This document shows positions 61,201-64,000 of a stretch of 64,000 nucleotides of DNA, one piece after another (positions within the stretch are counted from its first letter, which is position 1; the number at the start of each line of letters is the position of its first letter). Source of the stretch: Plectrocnemia conspersa (Eukaryota > Arthropoda > Insecta > Trichoptera > Polycentropodidae); assembly GCA_009617715.1 (NCBI GenBank), contig VTFK01000586.1, positions 1-64,000 of the forward strand, given 5' to 3'. The notes beneath the pieces are model-generated. The model ran no database searches, had not been told where the DNA came from, and saw only the letters and a program-made list of their open reading frames with translations. The position numbers were made by a program, and so were the translations under genes.

Positions 61201-62285
61201 GAATTATCGGCAATTTGTTATTTATGATTCACAATATTAAAAAGTAATTAAAATCTTCTAGTGCCACAAAGATTAAATCTAGGTCCATTGCTATTCTTTT
61301 TTTTTATATGCCGATAATTTGAAAATTGTAAATTCATTTGAGCGATTTACTAATTCTTTTCTATGAGATGATTCAGATTCATTGTGGATAAATATTTACA
61401 AATTAATATTAACACATTCATTTATTTGATTAGATTAAATGCAGGAACCCAATTTATATTTAAAGAAAAAAATTACTTGTTTTTTTTTAAATAATTATTG
61501 TTTAAAATATTTTTTGCTTCTAAAGTTTTGAGCTGCAATGTATATATTAATAATAATACATTACCTCATTTGGAGCCGTAGGTAAGAACATTCCAGGATC
61601 TTGCTTGTTGAATTTTCTTAATTCGTCCTTTTGTAAAGTTTCTGCTAGTCTCTCGTCTTGTTCTTCCTGTTTTTTTTGTTCTTTAGCTCGCTTTTCAGCT
61701 TCTTTTAATTTGAGTTTCTTTAAAAAATTATTATTAATAAAATACACACAAAACAAATAAAACAAATTAAATTAAATAAAAACCTCGCTCTTCAATAATT
61801 CCAAATGCTCTTTGGTGTAACGCTCCAATATTAGCTGTTTTAATTTCTCAGCTTTCGGCATCACTTCCTTTAATTTATTTTGCGTTGCAGTTTTTAATTC
61901 AGCAGGCACTGAAGCATATTCAGGATGTTTTCTAATTTTTTCAATGAAAAGCGTCATATATTTTATGTATAATATATAAGCATTCTCTAAATTGCCTTCG
62001 TCAAGGTATACGTTTGCCATCCGAACCATTTCAAGACCGGATCTGAAATATCTGTAACAAAAAATATGACAACGATGTGATCGCTTATCAATAATGTGCA
62101 AATATCGCACATACGATCTAAAAAACACAGCAATAATTTTCAGGGAGTAACGAAGGAATTATTATTTGACAATATGATGTAATATTGAATTACCTTCTGC
62201 AAGGAACATTAGGGTCAACCGAAACTGAAGCTCCATTATTGGCTAAAACGCGCACCCGAGCTGCGACTTCGGCAGAATCCGCCAT
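58272..62285 (-). CDS. STAMBP: AMSH/STAMBP-type JAMM deubiquitinase, frameshift near the end
   Basis: This Lys63-linkage-specific, ESCRT-associated deubiquitinase acts on endosomes. Nine - strand exons: 62285-62194, 62051-61784, 61717-61565, 59323-59187, 59121-58953, 58896-58759, 58688-58576, 58502-58399, 58334-58272. It starts [20 protein letters not shown] at ATG 62285-62283. The N-terminal MIT/USP8-dimerisation region ([16 protein letters not shown]) is followed by a charged coiled coil (about residues 121-160), then the JAMM domain. Zinc ligands: Glu 264 (ETCGILAGK), His 319, His 321 and Asp 332 ([17 protein letters not shown]). Structural second-zinc residues: His 334, Cys 375, His 381, His 383. 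Exon 8 reads SDPPLF then TAA at 58402-58400; the exon reads CTGTTTTAAG, and one T fewer would restore the frame. Exon 9 encodes an expected C-terminus, MEVIDLRR. It could be a sequence error, a polymorphism or a true truncation at 390 residues. Confidence 0.93.
59324..61564. other. STAMBP: Intron 3 of the STAMBP gene, the largest of its introns
   Basis: This 2.24-kb intron contains a (TA)n stretch at 59349-59371 and an antisense retrotransposon fragment (separate entry). The part at 59500-60500 is AT-rich, with short RT-like or random frames and nothing I can name. Confidence 0.6.
60535..61440 (+). pseudogene. Non-LTR retrotransposon RT fragment inside STAMBP intron 3
   Basis: The + strand reads [20 protein letters not shown] near 60560-60620 (RT 'NYRPIxxLSxLxKLFE'). 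61261 onward reads [14 protein letters not shown] (RT 'VPQGSxLGPLLF'), and 61296 onward, in another frame, reads [18 protein letters not shown] (RT 'YADDLKI'). The spacing between the last two motifs is too short, so there are deletions, and stops abound. It is transcribed opposite to the host gene. The second Asp of YADD is Asn. Confidence 0.75.
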
Positions 62286-63025
62286 ACCGGCGGAGCGACT
62301 TCTCAGCAGTAGCTGTCACTATGACAGTTTACAGTGCTGCCATAAATCAAAATGTTTACCCATTTATCTATATTATTCATATTATTATATATTTAGGACA
62401 TTAATAAGTAAAATAAATATAGCCATAAGTCAGTTATACGATAAAGCTAGTTACAGTAATACTTTTGAGTGATCTGGACGTATATTAATGTTGTAGGATA
62501 GGATTTCATGAATGTTCTCGAAATATCGCAACAATATCTCCTAGTGTGTACTATGATTCAAAATCACACAACGATTATGTTTTCCGGACAATATTTATAT
62601 TTTACAGTAAACACAAAGCAATTAACTCATTACAAACCTGAATAAATATGAATAATACTCGTTATGTTTATTGCTATATTATCCGTTGCTAGCTAACGTT
62701 GCCAACGGATTATTTATTGTTACTGTTATGGCCATGGGTTAAATTCTAACGTGGTCCTATAATTTTTTAAATTTTATTCTTTGTCTAAAATATCAGTTCA
62801 ATTAATTATTACTAATTTTAATTCCGGTCAATCACCACATATTGTATAAATATCAAGTTAGCTAATAAATTACCAATGGCGATTTTTCTATACGTATAAA
62901 GTGGAAAAAGTTGTTCATCTCAATATAAACTTACTACATGCAACTTAACAAAACAGCCTATCTAAATTACCTAATTATAAGAGGTCCCTATACATGCCAA
63001 CCCTAAAATTATATTTTTGGAAGTT
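62286..63025. other. Upstream flank of the STAMBP gene
   Basis: It contains the presumed promoter of the - strand gene. No TATA box or clear initiator can be defended. The remainder is AT-rich without a gene. Confidence 0.4.
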
Positions 63026-63029
63026 TTAT

Positions 63030-63860
63030 ATACACAGATTGTTCTAATTCGAGTTTCCTATGTTGGCAGCACTGTAAATCAGACAGAAATCAATAATTAC
63101 ACCTGTTCAAAGTGTCAAATGCTAGTTTTCAAGAACACATTTACGAAATAGATCGCTTAGCCAGCGCTCAACTCGTAAGAATTGTTTAATTGTTCTACAG
63201 AAATAACAATTCTGAACTAACTGTATATCGAAATTTGTGGAAAGATTTCAGTCAATTTAATCGTCCTACTGAGCGGACAATTCGCAACGTAGTGAAAAAA
63301 TTGAGGAGTGTGGCCTAAAACCTGGAATTATAAATTCGTCGAGGTTCGCAGCTTTAGGACATTTTTTATTTATTTATTTATTAAAAATTAAGACCATCAT
63401 TACCTGACAGGTTAATCTAATGTGTCACGATGGCCAAAAACGTATCTCAGCGCTCCCAAAATGAAAGCATTGAGAATCAGGAATGGATAGTATTTCTATT
63501 CCTTTAAGTATAAATATAAAGGAAATTTGAGCTGTACTTTTTCTAGCCAAGATTCATTACATTAACTCATTACGTCCAAAAATTATTTTAAATCTTATTG
63601 GTTCCCTTTGGCGTATTTTGCATTTGGACTAGCACCAATACCCATAAAATTTCAGATTACACCATGAACATTTACAGCGAAGAATTCACACAAATTGAAT
63701 GTTAGATCAGCAGGAAGTTAATGCTAATTTTTCAAAAAAGACATTTTTTTTGATAAGGCATATTTACACCTCTTTGGGTATGTTAATAAGCAAAATTGCC
63801 GCAAAATTTACGAGAGACCATTGCAAGTTTCGCCACGACGTCGCTGTTTATTATTAATTA
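63030..63860 (+). mobile_element. mariner remnant split by an insertion
   Basis: The TIR at 63045-63120 ('aattcgagtttcctatg', 'ggcagcactgtaaatcagac') is the complement of those at 4.1, 33.4 and 37.2 kb. The N-terminal block near 63190-63300 reads NSELTVYRNLWKDFSQFNRP followed by TERTIRNVVKKLR. Mariner sequence resumes near 63775 with FGYVNKQNCRKIYERPLQVS. The 63330-63765 interval between them has no mariner similarity and begins with a TTTATT-repeat tract, so it is probably a separate insertion. The window ends soon after. Confidence 0.8.
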
Positions 63861-64000
63861 TCGTAATCTTTGTTGCTACTACTAAATTTATATTTTTTAC
63901 TTTTGATAGAAGTTTTTTGCCCCAATGCCAAAATTGCAATACAATGTTCGCGTTTCCTCTGTGCGAAAAAATAAAGTGCAGCTGAAATTTATCGTTTACT

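Noticed and set aside
62310..62342. 'gacagtttacagtgctgcca' near the STAMBP start resembling a mariner end
   Set aside because: Only ~14 bases match, with no flanking mariner sequence.

Overview
This is a window of AT-rich, repeat-laden nuclear DNA from an arthropod, most likely an insect. The evidence is short GT-AG introns, protein families with insect-like sequences, and many remnants of mariner, piggyBac, hAT, Tigger-like and jockey-like elements. I cannot fix the insect order. No CRISPR array, operon, rRNA, tRNA or other bacterial or viral feature was found.

Layout. (1) 1-1340 holds the last two exons of a class I alpha-1,2-mannosidase (GH47, N-glycan trimming) on the + strand, after an interspersed-repeat copy. 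(2) 1341-12600 is intergenic. It contains a mariner end, a 2.4-kb DNA transposon with ~325-bp inverted ends and a broken ORF, a long palindromic repeat and a truncated piggyBac-like element. (3) 12699-56808 is one + strand gene for a secreted or membrane-anchored Xaa-Pro aminopeptidase (M24B, XPNPEP2-like). A 40-nt first coding exon at 12699-12738 carries the first half of a signal peptide. Ten further exons lie at 53783-56808, so intron 1 is about 41 kb. That intron is packed with degenerate transposons, several short non-autonomous elements with intact target-site duplications, and GC-rich islands of unknown role. (4) 58272-62285, on the - strand and convergent with the aminopeptidase gene, is a nine-exon AMSH/STAMBP-type JAMM deubiquitinase. 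Its metal ligands are intact, but one extra T in a homopolymer creates a stop just before the last exon. (5) 62286-64000 is intergenic with a broken mariner.

How the genes relate. The three host genes are unrelated in pathway: Golgi glycan trimming, extracellular proline-peptide cleavage and endosomal ubiquitin removal. They are neighbours, not a functional cluster. The most informative points are the reconstructed split signal peptide across a transposon-filled intron, a possible alternative first exon in that intron, the STAMBP frameshift, a composite repeat whose modules join in both orders, and a foldback-like element whose arms consist of ~15-bp units.
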